From positions 1,774,001 through 1,838,000 of the forward strand of contig NZ_CP040058.1 in the NCBI RefSeq assembly GCF_005280655.1: a DNA stretch of 64,000 bases. The letters run 5' to 3'. Shown here in pieces: positions 9,102-17,595 of this stretch. This stretch comes from Anaerostipes rhamnosivorans (GTDB lineage Bacteria; Bacillota; Clostridia; Lachnospirales; Lachnospiraceae). The notes beneath the pieces are model-generated. The model saw nothing but the letters and a program-made list of their open reading frames with translations, did not search any database and was not told the origin of the DNA. The position numbers and the translations under genes were made by a program. Within the stretch, counting starts at the first letter, position 1. Every line of letters starts with the position of its first letter.

Positions 9102-10958
9102 CTAATCTCTTGTTCTTTTACTCTTAAAGTAAATGAAATCATCAATGGCAGCAAGGATATCCTGAAAATCTTCTCTTGGTGCCAATTCAATATATTGTCT
9201 CAGAAGTTCCCGTTCCTCTTTCTTATAAGGACCGTAAAAAATATCAAACAGGTTATGTCCCCGCAGATAAATCTTGATCTCCTCCATATGAGCTTTGACA
9301 TCATCAGGGGATGTCAGCGTTCTTCCGAGCACCTCCATCAAATGCCTGCCGCTCTTAAGACGGTGTAAGTATTCCTGCCACTTCTGAAACAACGTTTCAT
9401 AAAATTCTTCCTCTGTATTGATAAGGTTTAATTTTACCATAACTGCAGGATTCAGAAAATAGTTTTCAAAGGAATAGTATTTCAAGATCAGCACATTTCT
9501 CCTGGTAACTTTAGGAAGAGGGTCCACATCGGATATGCTCCGCTCGTCGTAATACCTGCAGAGCTGTTTTCCCAGGACATCCGGATCTTTTCCGTCGCTG
9601 TCCCGGATCATTAAAAACTGGTCCTTTAGATAAATCTGGTTCATATATTTTAAGTTTGCATAGGTCTTGATGTTGGTGCAGCTGTTTGTGGTTATGATAG
9701 CGATTCGCTTTAGCCGTCCGTCTTCATCACAGACCTCAGAGTAATAACGCTCCAGCAAAAGAGGAAGGCGGCTTTTGTCCTGTTTTCCTTCCACGATAAA
9801 GACAAAATTCACATCCATCAGGTCCGCGGCGGTGTAGCCCAGATCATTGAGGATGACTCCCAGATCTGTTTTTTCCCGTACAACGGAATAGGCATCCTTA
9901 TCAAGAAGAATCTGTCTGATCTGGCGGCTGTTGAAGTTAAAGATCAAGTTCGGCGCATGGGTGGTGAACATGACCTGATTCTTTTCGGAAAGCTTGTAAA
10001 GAAGGTCTCCCGCCGCCTTCTGGAGCTCCGGATGCAGGTAGATCTCAGGGACCTCCATCATGATGATACACGGGATTTTAGCGGATTCCTCCACATAGGC
10101 TTCCAGCAGCGACAAAATATAGATGCTCCTTATGCCCTTTCCCTGCTGTTCCACGGTCCTGGCCCCTTGGTGTTCTCTGCTGTAGATCATGGAACGGACC
10201 TTAAGCAGAGCATTCATGTCGTAGTTCATATAATAAAATACATCGCCTACTCCTCCATTTTTGTGGAAACTTTTATTGACCTTTTCCACAAAACGGTCCA
10301 GATTCAGGTGATACAACTTGTATTCAAATAACTTGGACGTCTCGAAGGCGTTTAATTCCTCCGGCATTTTCTGATGGATCAGACCGATACACTGAAAGCA
10401 GTGGGTGCACTGCTTCTTCCTGTCAAACATGCAGCAATCGGAGCGCATCTGGGTCAGCAGTTTATCCTCCTGGCTGATGAACAGATCTTCCTGGATCTGG
10501 GATATGTCCCGCTCCGTGTCCATGTAATAGATCTTTGGAAAAACTTTCGGGATATAGGGATTGTTTTTCTGGAATCCATCCTGATACAGGATCCTGCCAT
10601 TTCTGTTGGCTATGAAAGAGAAGGTCAGGCTGCCATCCTGAAATGATGGGAGGCGTTCCCGGAAATTCTTCTCCCATATCTCATATCTCTTATAGTGACT
10701 TACGATCCCTTCTAAGTGGAGAAGCTTTAAATCCTCCTGGGTGATGGAAAGGCTGATGCCGATCTCGATATTCTGTCCTGATGAGTGGAAATCATCTTCC
10801 GTGATCTCGTACTGCCCTCCGGCTGCCCGCACGGCATCTAAGACAGAGCTTTTTCCCGCGTTATTTTTGCCCACCAGAATCAGAGCATTTCTGATATTGG
10901 TCAAATGCATGGTTTTAATGGATTTAAAGTTGTGAATAGAAAGGCTGGTGATCTGCAT
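9102..10958 (-). CDS. OLD-family ATPase with TOPRIM nuclease domain
   Basis: Predicted ATP-dependent DNA nuclease of 618 residues. An SMC/ABC-like ATPase occupies residues 1-390, with Walker A VGKNNAGKSS near residue 35, signature region QGKGIRSIYILSLLEAY, Walker B IIMMEVPEIYLHP, and a switch His in FTTHAP. A TOPRIM domain follows, with the acidic EGKQDKSRLP and RDSDGKDPD motifs. This two-part plan defines the OLD family (P2 OLD, GajA). The ATG at 10956-10958 behind GGAGAATTCTTT is preferred over one six codons upstream. A cysteine cluster, CCMFDRKKQCTHCFQC, interrupts the ATPase near residues 175-190 and could bind zinc. No GajB-like helicase is adjacent, so it would be a stand-alone OLD. 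Confidence 0.85.
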   Translation of the reverse strand: MQITSLSIHNFKSIKTMHLTNIRNALILVGKNNAGKSSVLDAVRAAGGQYEITEDDFHSSGQNIEIGISLSITQEDLKLLHLEGIVSHYKRYEIWEKNFRERLPSFQDGSLTFSFIANRNGRILYQDGFQKNNPYIPKVFPKIYYMDTERDISQIQEDLFISQEDKLLTQMRSDCCMFDRKKQCTHCFQCIGLIHQKMPEELNAFETSKLFEYKLYHLNLDRFVEKVNKSFHKNGGVGDVFYYMNYDMNALLKVRSMIYSREHQGARTVEQQGKGIRSIYILSLLEAYVEESAKIPCIIMMEVPEIYLHPELQKAAGDLLYKLSEKNQVMFTTHAPNLIFNFNSRQIRQILLDKDAYSVVREKTDLGVILNDLGYTAADLMDVNFVFIVEGKQDKSRLPLLLERYYSEVCDEDGRLKRIAIITTNSCTNIKTYANLKYMNQIYLKDQFLMIRDSDGKDPDVLGKQLCRYYDERSISDVDPLPKVTRRNVLILKYYSFENYFLNPAVMVKLNLINTEEEFYETLFQKWQEYLHRLKSGRHLMEVLGRTLTSPDDVKAHMEEIKIYLRGHNLFDIFYGPYKKEERELLRQYIELAPREDFQDILAAIDDFIYFKSKRTRD

Positions 10959-11008
10959 AAAGAATTCTCCAATCACATAAATATATTCTTATTCTATCAT
11001 ATATCCTG

Positions 11009-11353
11009 TTATGGAAGTACTTCATCTTCCCCATGCGCAGAAAGTTCTTTGATATCACAGATGAGAGATATACGAAACAGCTTCTGTACTGTCTTCTTTC
11101 TCTTGGAATAAGAAATCAGTACCCATTCGTCATCAGAGTCTATCAAAATTCCTTTGATCTGGTTCATAATATCAACAGATGCCAGGGGTTCCTTGACCGT
11201 GATCTCACAGAATCGCCCTTTGCACCTTACAAGGGTCTGTTTGATGGATGCCTGTTTTTTCTCATCAGCAGGTTTTTCTTTTTTCTGTTTTTCTAAATTG
11301 GAAATGATATAGACAAGCAATCCGATCACTACAAACAATAAAAAAGTTGTCAT
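11009..11353 (-). CDS. Small single-pass membrane protein, unknown function
   Basis: 114 residues: an N-terminal transmembrane segment (about 3-19), a Lys-rich linker, then a soluble cytoplasmic region whose ISYSKRKKTVQKLFRISLI resembles the tail of the neighbouring XRE protein in being a compact beta-type domain. The start ATG overlaps the stop of the XRE gene (ATGA), so the two are translationally coupled and probably work together. I do not recognise a named family. Confidence 0.75.
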   Translation of the reverse strand: MTTFLLFVVIGLLVYIISNLEKQKKEKPADEKKQASIKQTLVRCKGRFCEITVKEPLASVDIMNQIKGILIDSDDEWVLISYSKRKKTVQKLFRISLICDIKELSAHGEDEVLP

Positions 11354-11814
11354 ATATCTTCCTCCATGAATTCAAAGCCGTTCACCGCAGACAGATCGAT
11401 CAATTTGACCACAGTTTCCTTTTTCAGCAGATTGCCTTCTTTTCTTCTAAGATACTGCACCCGGAGCCAGTCTTCATTCACGTCCAGAATCTTAACCTTA
11501 TCATTTCCGCCGATATCCAGCGTTAAGGATAAGTCATCACAGTCAATTCTGCATGTCTTTCCAATCAGCTGCCGGAGCAGGTGGAGGTCCTTTGGTTTTT
11601 CTTCTTTCGTGACAACCTCCACTTCATTCCCTGTCAAATCATCCAGGCTGATATGGTACAGTTTTGCAAGTTCCGCCGCTTTATCTAAGGATGGCATTCC
11701 CTGGCCGCACTCCCAGTTAGAGATGGTCTGCCTGGTAACGGATAAAAAATCGGCTACTTCCTGCTGGCTGTATCCCTGTTTCTTTCTAAGTTTTAATAAT
11801 TTTTCTTCTATCAT
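11350..11814 (-). CDS. XRE-family transcriptional regulator
   Basis: 154-residue DNA-binding protein. Residues 5-60 are a classic Cro/CI helix-turn-helix (KLRKKQGYSQQEVADFLSVT, then RQTISNWECGQGMPS). Residues 75-154 form an uncharacterised C-terminal domain that may fold like the soluble part of the 114-residue membrane partner. The start at 11812-11814 is preceded by AAAGGAGCACC. The longer upstream open frame only shadows pgsA and is not used. Coupled to the membrane gene downstream, which suggests a sensor-regulator pair; the target is unknown. Confidence 0.88.
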   Translation of the reverse strand: MIEEKLLKLRKKQGYSQQEVADFLSVTRQTISNWECGQGMPSLDKAAELAKLYHISLDDLTGNEVEVVTKEEKPKDLHLLRQLIGKTCRIDCDDLSLTLDIGGNDKVKILDVNEDWLRVQYLRRKEGNLLKKETVVKLIDLSAVNGFEFMEEDI

Positions 11815-11891
11815 ACAAACGGTGCTCCTTTCCGTGCCATCATTATATTGAATCCCACAACAAAGTACCAGCAAATCTGTTTGGAACTTTG

Positions 11892-12449
11892 TCAAATTTT
11901 TTTGGCAAGCCTGAAAAACACAGGAAGATAGTACAGTCCTGTAGCAGTTATCATGCCTCCGCACAGAATCATCAGGAAGATCTGGATGGCCCTTGGCATT
12001 CCGGGAAACAGGAGAAAAAATCCCATGCTCCAGTAGGTGATCATGGTAGCCGCCTTGCCGATGAAGGCTGCTCCGTCCAGCTTTTTTCCATTGAGCTTCA
12101 TGGCGGCCAGGTTGCCCAGAAGCATATACAGTTCTTTGACAATAAAAACGAGAAATAGGTACTGGAAACCATGGATTCTGTGGATCAGGCAAAAGATCAC
12201 CGCGCCCAGGGTAAGTTTGTCAGCCACAGGGTCCAGAGCCTTGCCAAGCTCCGTGACCTGGTGAAGCTTTCTTGCGGCAATTCCATCAAAGAAGTCTGTG
12301 ACACCTGAGAGAATGAGAACAGCCAGGGCCTTGTATGTGTCTGTCACAGAATGCGCGTTGATATAGAGATAGATAAACACAGGGACCAGCAGAATGCGAA
12401 AGTATCCCATAAGGTTCGGTATAGTAAAAAGATCTTTTTTCTGAAACAT
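11892..12449 (-). CDS. pgsA: CDP-diacylglycerol--glycerol-3-phosphate 3-phosphatidyltransferase
   Basis: Makes phosphatidylglycerophosphate from CDP-diacylglycerol and glycerol 3-phosphate, the committed step to phosphatidylglycerol, in the membrane. 185 residues with the CDP-alcohol phosphotransferase signature: GVTDFFDGIAARKL, then GKALDPVADKL (D-x2-D-G-x2-A-R-x8-G-x3-D-x3-D). Several transmembrane segments follow. PgsA is favoured over phosphatidylserine or cardiolipin paralogues by size and an N-terminus ending in TIPNLMGYFRILLVP. A housekeeping gene, unlinked in function to its neighbours. Confidence 0.92.
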   Translation of the reverse strand: MFQKKDLFTIPNLMGYFRILLVPVFIYLYINAHSVTDTYKALAVLILSGVTDFFDGIAARKLHQVTELGKALDPVADKLTLGAVIFCLIHRIHGFQYLFLVFIVKELYMLLGNLAAMKLNGKKLDGAAFIGKAATMITYWSMGFFLLFPGMPRAIQIFLMILCGGMITATGLYYLPVFFRLAKKI

Positions 12450-12467
12450 TTGGATGGCTCTCTCTTT

Positions 12468-13526
12468 CTAGTTTTTCTCTCTTAAAGTCACTTTTTTTGC
12501 CGCCTGTCTCCGCTTCGTGTCAGACATGGCAGAATAGTGTTTTCTGGTAGTATTCACATCGTTATGCCCCAGGACTTCGGCCACCAGGTAAATATCATCG
12601 GTTTCCTCATAGAGAGCTGTACCATACGTACTCCTAAGCTTATGAGGGGTGATCTTTTTCAGCGGCGTCACCTGTTTTGCATATTTTTTCACCAGGTTCT
12701 GCACGGCCTGAACACCGATTCGTTTCCTCTGCATAGAATAAAACAAAGCATTCTCATGCCCTTCTCGGGGGATTATTTTGCCCCGGGAGCCTTCTATGTA
12801 CTGAAGCAGCGCGTCTGCCACCTCGTCCCCAAAATAGACGGTCATTTCTTTCCGGCCTTTTCTGATCAGATGAAGCCCATTGTTCTTAAAATCCACATCG
12901 TTCATATCCAGTCCTACCAGCTCTGAAACACGAATACCAGTTCCGAGAAGCAGGGTTATGATAGCCAGATCCCGTTCTTTTGTTTTTTCATAGTACATCC
13001 GTTTCTGCCCGGTTAAATTATCGCCGCCTCTCTCGATAAAGTCCAGAAGTGAGGCAACCTCATCCACCTCCAGGCGGATGATCTCTTTTTCATGGATTCT
13101 TGGCATATCCACGAGAAGGGTTGGATTGGTCTTGATCAGCTGGCGTTTATAATAATAGGCATAAAACGTTCTCAAAGAGGACATTTTGCGAAAAATTCCC
13201 CGTTCTGTGTTCTGCATCCGTTTGTCATCGGATATATAGGTTTTTAAATACTCCATATATTCTTCCAGGTCCACTGATTCAATCCTATCCAAATCTTCAG
13301 GTTTGAAATCCAGTACCGTATAATTTTTGTATATGGGGTTTTCATCCATCAGAAAGTGAAAAAACACCCGCAGGTCATACGCATATGCGATCCGGGTCCG
13401 TACCTGGGTCGTGGTATCGATCGCCCGGAAAAATTCCTTTGAAAAAGGAGGCAGTGTTCGGATCAGTTCTCTTAGCTTTAAGGTCTGCTGCATGCTCAGT
13501 TCATCATAATAAGATTGAGGTTTCAT
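12468..13526 (-). CDS. Tyrosine recombinase, XerC/XerD-like
   Basis: 352-residue site-specific recombinase. The N-terminal SAM-like core-binding domain (about 20-140) is followed by the catalytic domain with Arg in GTGIRVSELVG, HKLRSTYG supplying His and the second Arg, the second His in LGHNDVNTTRKHY, and the Tyr nucleophile at its end. All catalytic residues are present. No att repeats, cargo or excisionase are visible nearby and codon use matches the surroundings, so a chromosomal Xer-type role (dimer resolution) or an old domesticated integrase is more likely than an active element. Confidence 0.85.
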   Translation of the reverse strand: MKPQSYYDELSMQQTLKLRELIRTLPPFSKEFFRAIDTTTQVRTRIAYAYDLRVFFHFLMDENPIYKNYTVLDFKPEDLDRIESVDLEEYMEYLKTYISDDKRMQNTERGIFRKMSSLRTFYAYYYKRQLIKTNPTLLVDMPRIHEKEIIRLEVDEVASLLDFIERGGDNLTGQKRMYYEKTKERDLAIITLLLGTGIRVSELVGLDMNDVDFKNNGLHLIRKGRKEMTVYFGDEVADALLQYIEGSRGKIIPREGHENALFYSMQRKRIGVQAVQNLVKKYAKQVTPLKKITPHKLRSTYGTALYEETDDIYLVAEVLGHNDVNTTRKHYSAMSDTKRRQAAKKVTLREKN

Positions 13527-13585
13527 AATGTCTTTAAGCTCCTTTCCGTGTCAAGTGTTCTGAATCATATTATAGCACAAACCTG

Positions 13586-16228
13586 TCACTGGCTGACGAA
13601 TCTTTTTATCCATTTGAGTGCCTCTGAGAGCAGTACGACTGTAAGACCGGTAAAAAGAATTTTGATCCACATACTGAAATCCAGGGGAACCGTGCCGAAG
13701 ACAATTCCCCCGAATTGGGTGATGAAAAACTGCAGCGCAAACGTCCCTGCAAACACCCAGAGCATAAGTTTGTTATTTCCAATATTTTTAAAGATACTCA
13801 CATCCGTAAGCTCCCGGCTATTTAAAGCATTAAAAAGCTGAAATACCACAAACAGGGTAAATAAGATGGTGGGCTGCTCTGCGTCGCTGCCTCCCAGGAA
13901 ACGGAGCCAGTGCTGTGCCATAAAGACAAAGGAGATGTAAAGGCCGTTGACGATAATCCGTGAAAGCATAGGCTTTGTTACGATGCTTTCGTTCCTGGGA
14001 GTGGGACTCTGGTCCATCAAATCCTTGCGGATAGGTTCCAGTCCTAAGGTCAGTGCCGGCGGACCGTCCATGATAATATTGATCCATAAAAGCTCCAGTG
14101 CGGTGAATGGAGCAGAAAATCCGGCGAGGATGGACGCCAGGACAACAAAAACAGATGATAAATTGACGGTTAGCTGAAACTGTATAAATCTCTGGAAATT
14201 CTCATAGATTCCCCTTCCCCATTGTATGGCTTTTACTATTGTTGAAAAACTGTCGTCTAAAAGTACGATATCGCTTGCTTCTTTGGAAACCTCTGTGCCA
14301 GTGATCCCCATGGCGATTCCCACGTCGGCATTTTTTATGGCAGGAGCATCGTTGATCCCGTCCCCGGTTACTGCAACGACATTGCCCAGCTGCTTTAAGG
14401 CATTTACAACGCGCATTTTTACAGTCGGAGTACTTCTGGCGATGACCCGGATATGGGGGATTTCCTTCATTAACTCCTGATCTGACAAGACCTCTATATG
14501 CTGGGCTTCCACAACCATATGGTCCTCATCCAAAAGCTTCAGCTCTGCTGCGATAGCAGAAGCCGTCAGGATATTATCCCCGGTGAGCATTTTCAGTTCG
14601 ATCCCCGCAGCTTTACACCTGGCTGCTGCCTCAAAGACATCCTGTCTTACCGGGTCCGTGATGGCGGCAAACCCGTCAAAGATCATATGGGATTCCAGAA
14701 GCTTCCGATCTAACTTATAATCCATAGGAGCTTCCATCTCTTTATGGGCAAATCCAATGACCCTGCACGCTTTTCTCTGGAAATATGCAATCTGTTCTTT
14801 CGCGGCACTGCTCTCTTCAGGGGAAATTCCGCACAATGACATAATTTTCTCAGGACTCCCCTTTGAAAACACCTCAATGCCCTCATCTCTTTTTATAACC
14901 GTCGTCATATATTTGGATTCAGAAGAAAACGGATACACATACTGAATCTCCGTTTTTTCCCTAAGATCAGTATAATTGGTACCTGCCTGCCGGGCCGCCG
15001 CCAGAAGGGCACATTCTGTGGGATTTCCTATAAATTTTACCTTATGGTCTTCCACCTCTATATCAGCGGTGCTGTTGATACAAAAATTCTGTATCAGATG
15101 CCTATCATCTAATTTCTCTGTTTTTTTAAGTCTGCCCTGGCTGAAAATATCCGTCACGGTCATGCGGTTTTCTGTAAGTGTACCAGTTTTATCTGAACAG
15201 ACTACATTGATACAGCCCACGGTCTCACAGGCGATCATTTTTTTGACTAGAGCATTTTGTCTGGACATCTTTATGATGTTGACTGCAAGGGAAACGGCAA
15301 CAATGGTTGGCAGCCCTTCCGGCACTGCTGCTACGATCAGGACAATACTGGTGATAAACGCGTCGGACACTGTATCCAGAGAGGCAGTGCCATTCATGAG
15401 AAAGACTGCCAGCTGTATCAGAAATACAACAGCTGCGGCAACTGAACCTAGAACCGTGATTTTTTTGCCCAGGGATGCCATTTTTTCCTGAAGCGGCGTG
15501 CTGCTGTCGTCTGTAGATGACAACTCCTTCGCTATTTTACCGAATTCCGTCTGGTCTCCCACGCTGGTCACCAAAACGGTGCCGTGGCCTCCGGTGATAA
15601 AACATCCGGAATACAGGACGTTTCTGCGTTCGGCAACAGGAAGAGCCGGATCTTGATAAACAATGTCAGCTTCTTTATGTACTGGCATGCTTTCACCGGT
15701 AAGGGCGGATTCATCTGCCATCAATTCGCTGGACTCCACAAGACGTCCGTCTGCCGGAAGCTTGTCGCCGGTCCCCACACAGAGGATATCGCCCACAACA
15801 ATTTCCCGCTGGGGAATCAGACAGACCTTCCCGCCGCGCACTGCTTTCACCGGGGTGTCTTCCCCTATTTTATTCAACTCCTCGAAGGCCTTTGCGCTTT
15901 TTCCTTCCATAACAACGGTGATGGCTACAGACAGCGATATGGCAACAAAGATACCGATACATTCCAGAAAGTCTGCTTCTCCTCCAGAATAATATCTGGT
16001 GATGTTGACTCCCAGCGTGATAAAAGCGGCTGTCAAGAGCATGATCAGCATAGGCTCCGTGGACGCTTCCCATATCCGTCTCACAAGGGATACCGGTTTT
16101 TCACGGGAAAATGAATTTTCACCGTGGATCTTTTTGCTTTCTTTTACCTGGGGGCCGGAAAGCCCCTTTTCCTTCTCCACGCCCAGCCGTCTGAGCGTCT
16201 CCTGTGGAGATTCCATGAATATGTTCAT
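13586..16228 (-). CDS. P2-type cation ATPase (Mn2+/Ca2+ exporter candidate)
   Basis: Membrane ion pump of 880 residues with a cation-ATPase N domain, actuator (ADESALTGES), M4 PEGLP ion-binding turn in VPEGLPTIVAVSLA, phosphorylation site CSDKTGTLTEN, nucleotide domain, hinge TGDGINDAPAIK, and six C-terminal helices. These fit P2A/P2B calcium or manganese pumps rather than P1B heavy-metal pumps. The open frame extends to a TTG inside a terminator stem; the ATG at about 16226-16228 behind AGGAGGATAAAG is the real start. A probable yybP-ykoY riboswitch upstream argues for induction by Mn2+, hence Mn2+ efflux or secretory-pathway-like Ca/Mn transport. Confidence 0.9.
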   Translation of the reverse strand: MNIFMESPQETLRRLGVEKEKGLSGPQVKESKKIHGENSFSREKPVSLVRRIWEASTEPMLIMLLTAAFITLGVNITRYYSGGEADFLECIGIFVAISLSVAITVVMEGKSAKAFEELNKIGEDTPVKAVRGGKVCLIPQREIVVGDILCVGTGDKLPADGRLVESSELMADESALTGESMPVHKEADIVYQDPALPVAERRNVLYSGCFITGGHGTVLVTSVGDQTEFGKIAKELSSTDDSSTPLQEKMASLGKKITVLGSVAAAVVFLIQLAVFLMNGTASLDTVSDAFITSIVLIVAAVPEGLPTIVAVSLAVNIIKMSRQNALVKKMIACETVGCINVVCSDKTGTLTENRMTVTDIFSQGRLKKTEKLDDRHLIQNFCINSTADIEVEDHKVKFIGNPTECALLAAARQAGTNYTDLREKTEIQYVYPFSSESKYMTTVIKRDEGIEVFSKGSPEKIMSLCGISPEESSAAKEQIAYFQRKACRVIGFAHKEMEAPMDYKLDRKLLESHMIFDGFAAITDPVRQDVFEAAARCKAAGIELKMLTGDNILTASAIAAELKLLDEDHMVVEAQHIEVLSDQELMKEIPHIRVIARSTPTVKMRVVNALKQLGNVVAVTGDGINDAPAIKNADVGIAMGITGTEVSKEASDIVLLDDSFSTIVKAIQWGRGIYENFQRFIQFQLTVNLSSVFVVLASILAGFSAPFTALELLWINIIMDGPPALTLGLEPIRKDLMDQSPTPRNESIVTKPMLSRIIVNGLYISFVFMAQHWLRFLGGSDAEQPTILFTLFVVFQLFNALNSRELTDVSIFKNIGNNKLMLWVFAGTFALQFFITQFGGIVFGTVPLDFSMWIKILFTGLTVVLLSEALKWIKRFVSQ

Positions 16229-16305
16229 CTTTATCCTCCTGTTGTTTCCTGCAATGTTTTGTTTCCTGGAATCAAGCAGGCAAGCCCGCTCAAACAATAT
16301 AAAAA

Positions 16306-16340
16306 GACCCAAGTACAGCCGATCATGCTATACTTGGGTC
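16306..16340 (-). terminator. Riboswitch-controlled terminator
   Basis: On the minus strand GACCCAAGTATAGC pairs with GCTGTACTTGGGTC and is followed by TTTTTAT. It lies between the aptamer and the ATPase start codon, as expected for an expression platform that ends transcription when the aptamer is unbound. Confidence 0.8.
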
Positions 16341-16360
16341 CAAAAGACGATATATAACTG

Positions 16361-16458
16361 GTGACGGCTATACATGAGTCTCGTTATTTAAGACAAGCCA
16401 GACCTAGACGGTCAGTATGTTGACTTGCCACATATCCATATGCTAACTACTCCCTCAC
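16361..16458 (-). ncRNA. Probable yybP-ykoY (manganese) riboswitch
   Basis: The minus strand shows the family layout. A P1 helix GTGAGG/CCGTCAC (one bulge) is followed directly by GGGAGTAG. A long helix GGCAAGTC/GGCTTGTC encloses a short GACC/GGTC hairpin with CATAC in the internal loop. A second conserved segment, ACGAGACTCATG, precedes the P1 return. Order and key segments parallel the B. subtilis ykoY aptamer as I remember it. A terminator and a P2-type ATPase, a known target class, lie downstream. No covariance search was possible. Confidence 0.75.
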
Positions 16459-16532
16459 GGGTTTTTTAATTGTTGATAAATATTACCATTGTTCTATTGG
16501 GTTTGTCAACTGCTTTTCTGCAATCTTTTCGT

Positions 16533-17552
16533 TTAGAGACAGCGGACCATATCCCTTGTAATCTCCTCCAGAGAATTTGCACCGCACATGGCCATGGTAT
16601 CCTGAAGCTCTGCTCCAATTTTCTCAATATATGTATGGACACCCTCTGCTCCGCCTCCGTACACGGCGGTCACAAACGGACGGCATATAATGACCCCGTC
16701 TGCCCCTAATGCCAGCGCCTTGAAGATATCGGCTCCGGAACGCAGTCCGCTGTCAACCAGGATTTTCATAGAGCCGTCTACTGCTTCTGTGATTTCCTCC
16801 AGCACTTCTGCCGTGGCCGGGCACTGATCCAGAACACGCCCTCCGTGATTGGACACAACGATGGCTGAGGCACCCGCCTCCTTGGCTTTTAGCGCACCCT
16901 TGACCGTCATGACACCCTTTACGATGAAAGGCAGTCCGGATTCTTTGATGATCTCTGCCAATTCTTCTACCGATTTTCTTCCAGCGGGAGGTGTCATATT
17001 CTTTAAGAAAGGAAGCCCGGCTGCGTCCACATCCATCGCCGCCGCAAAGGCACCGCAGCTGTGAACCTGAGAAAACTTCTCCCGTATCGTCTCCAGATTC
17101 CATGGTTTTACTGTGGGTACACCCATACCGCCGGCTGCCTTGATGGCCTGAGTGGCTGCCGTCATCACTTCCGGATTAACTCCGTCACCGGTAAAAGCAG
17201 CAATTCCCGCTTGTGCACAGGCCGAGACCAGGATCTCATTGTAGGACACATCTGTGTATTTATCACCATAGTGAAGATTTACAGCGCCTACGGGACCGGC
17301 AAAAAACGGATAACGAAATGTCTGTCCAAACAATTCAAGTGCGGTGCTCACCGGCTGGTTTTCAGACAGGGTATCCATATTTACCCGTATTTCCTGCCAT
17401 TTCTGATAATTGCGGATCGCTGTGTCCCCTGATCCTTTAGCTCCCGGTCCAGGGATCTGGCTGCCGCAGGCTTTTCCGTTGCACACAGGACAGGCCTTGC
17501 AGTAAGCCCCCATACAGGTTCTGGCTGAAGCCAGCAATTCTTCATAAGTCAT
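16533..17552 (-). CDS. FMN-dependent alpha-hydroxy-acid dehydrogenase/oxidase family protein
   Basis: 339-residue flavoenzyme of the lactate oxidase/glycolate oxidase TIM-barrel family, which oxidises 2-hydroxy acids to 2-oxo acids. The active-site His and Arg are in SNHGGRVLDQ; the FMN phosphate site is in DSGLRSGADIFKALALGA. The N-terminus carries five cysteines (CMGAYCKACPVCNGKAC), absent from classical members and able to hold a metal or an iron-sulfur cluster. In an anaerobe it is unlikely to use O2. The ATG at 17550-17552 has a strong GGAGGATCAT site; the 21-codon upstream extension runs into the MATE gene and is rejected. The substrate is unknown. Confidence 0.85.
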   Translation of the reverse strand: MTYEELLASARTCMGAYCKACPVCNGKACGSQIPGPGAKGSGDTAIRNYQKWQEIRVNMDTLSENQPVSTALELFGQTFRYPFFAGPVGAVNLHYGDKYTDVSYNEILVSACAQAGIAAFTGDGVNPEVMTAATQAIKAAGGMGVPTVKPWNLETIREKFSQVHSCGAFAAAMDVDAAGLPFLKNMTPPAGRKSVEELAEIIKESGLPFIVKGVMTVKGALKAKEAGASAIVVSNHGGRVLDQCPATAEVLEEITEAVDGSMKILVDSGLRSGADIFKALALGADGVIICRPFVTAVYGGGAEGVHTYIEKIGAELQDTMAMCGANSLEEITRDMVRCL

Positions 17553-17595
17553 ATGATCCTCCAATCTGTTTTTAAAATGTGATTTCATTTTATCA

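Noticed and set aside
9102..10958. Gabija defence pair
   Set aside because: Only the OLD-like part is present; the neighbours are YccF and an unrelated small membrane gene, with no GajB-type helicase.
11815..12192. N-terminal extension of the XRE gene
   Set aside because: It is the pgsA sequence in another frame; the internal ATG has its own AAGGAG site and starts the helix-turn-helix domain.
12468..13526. Tyrosine recombinase as the integrase of a mobile element here
   Set aside because: No att repeats, cargo or composition shift around it; better seen as a chromosomal Xer-like enzyme.
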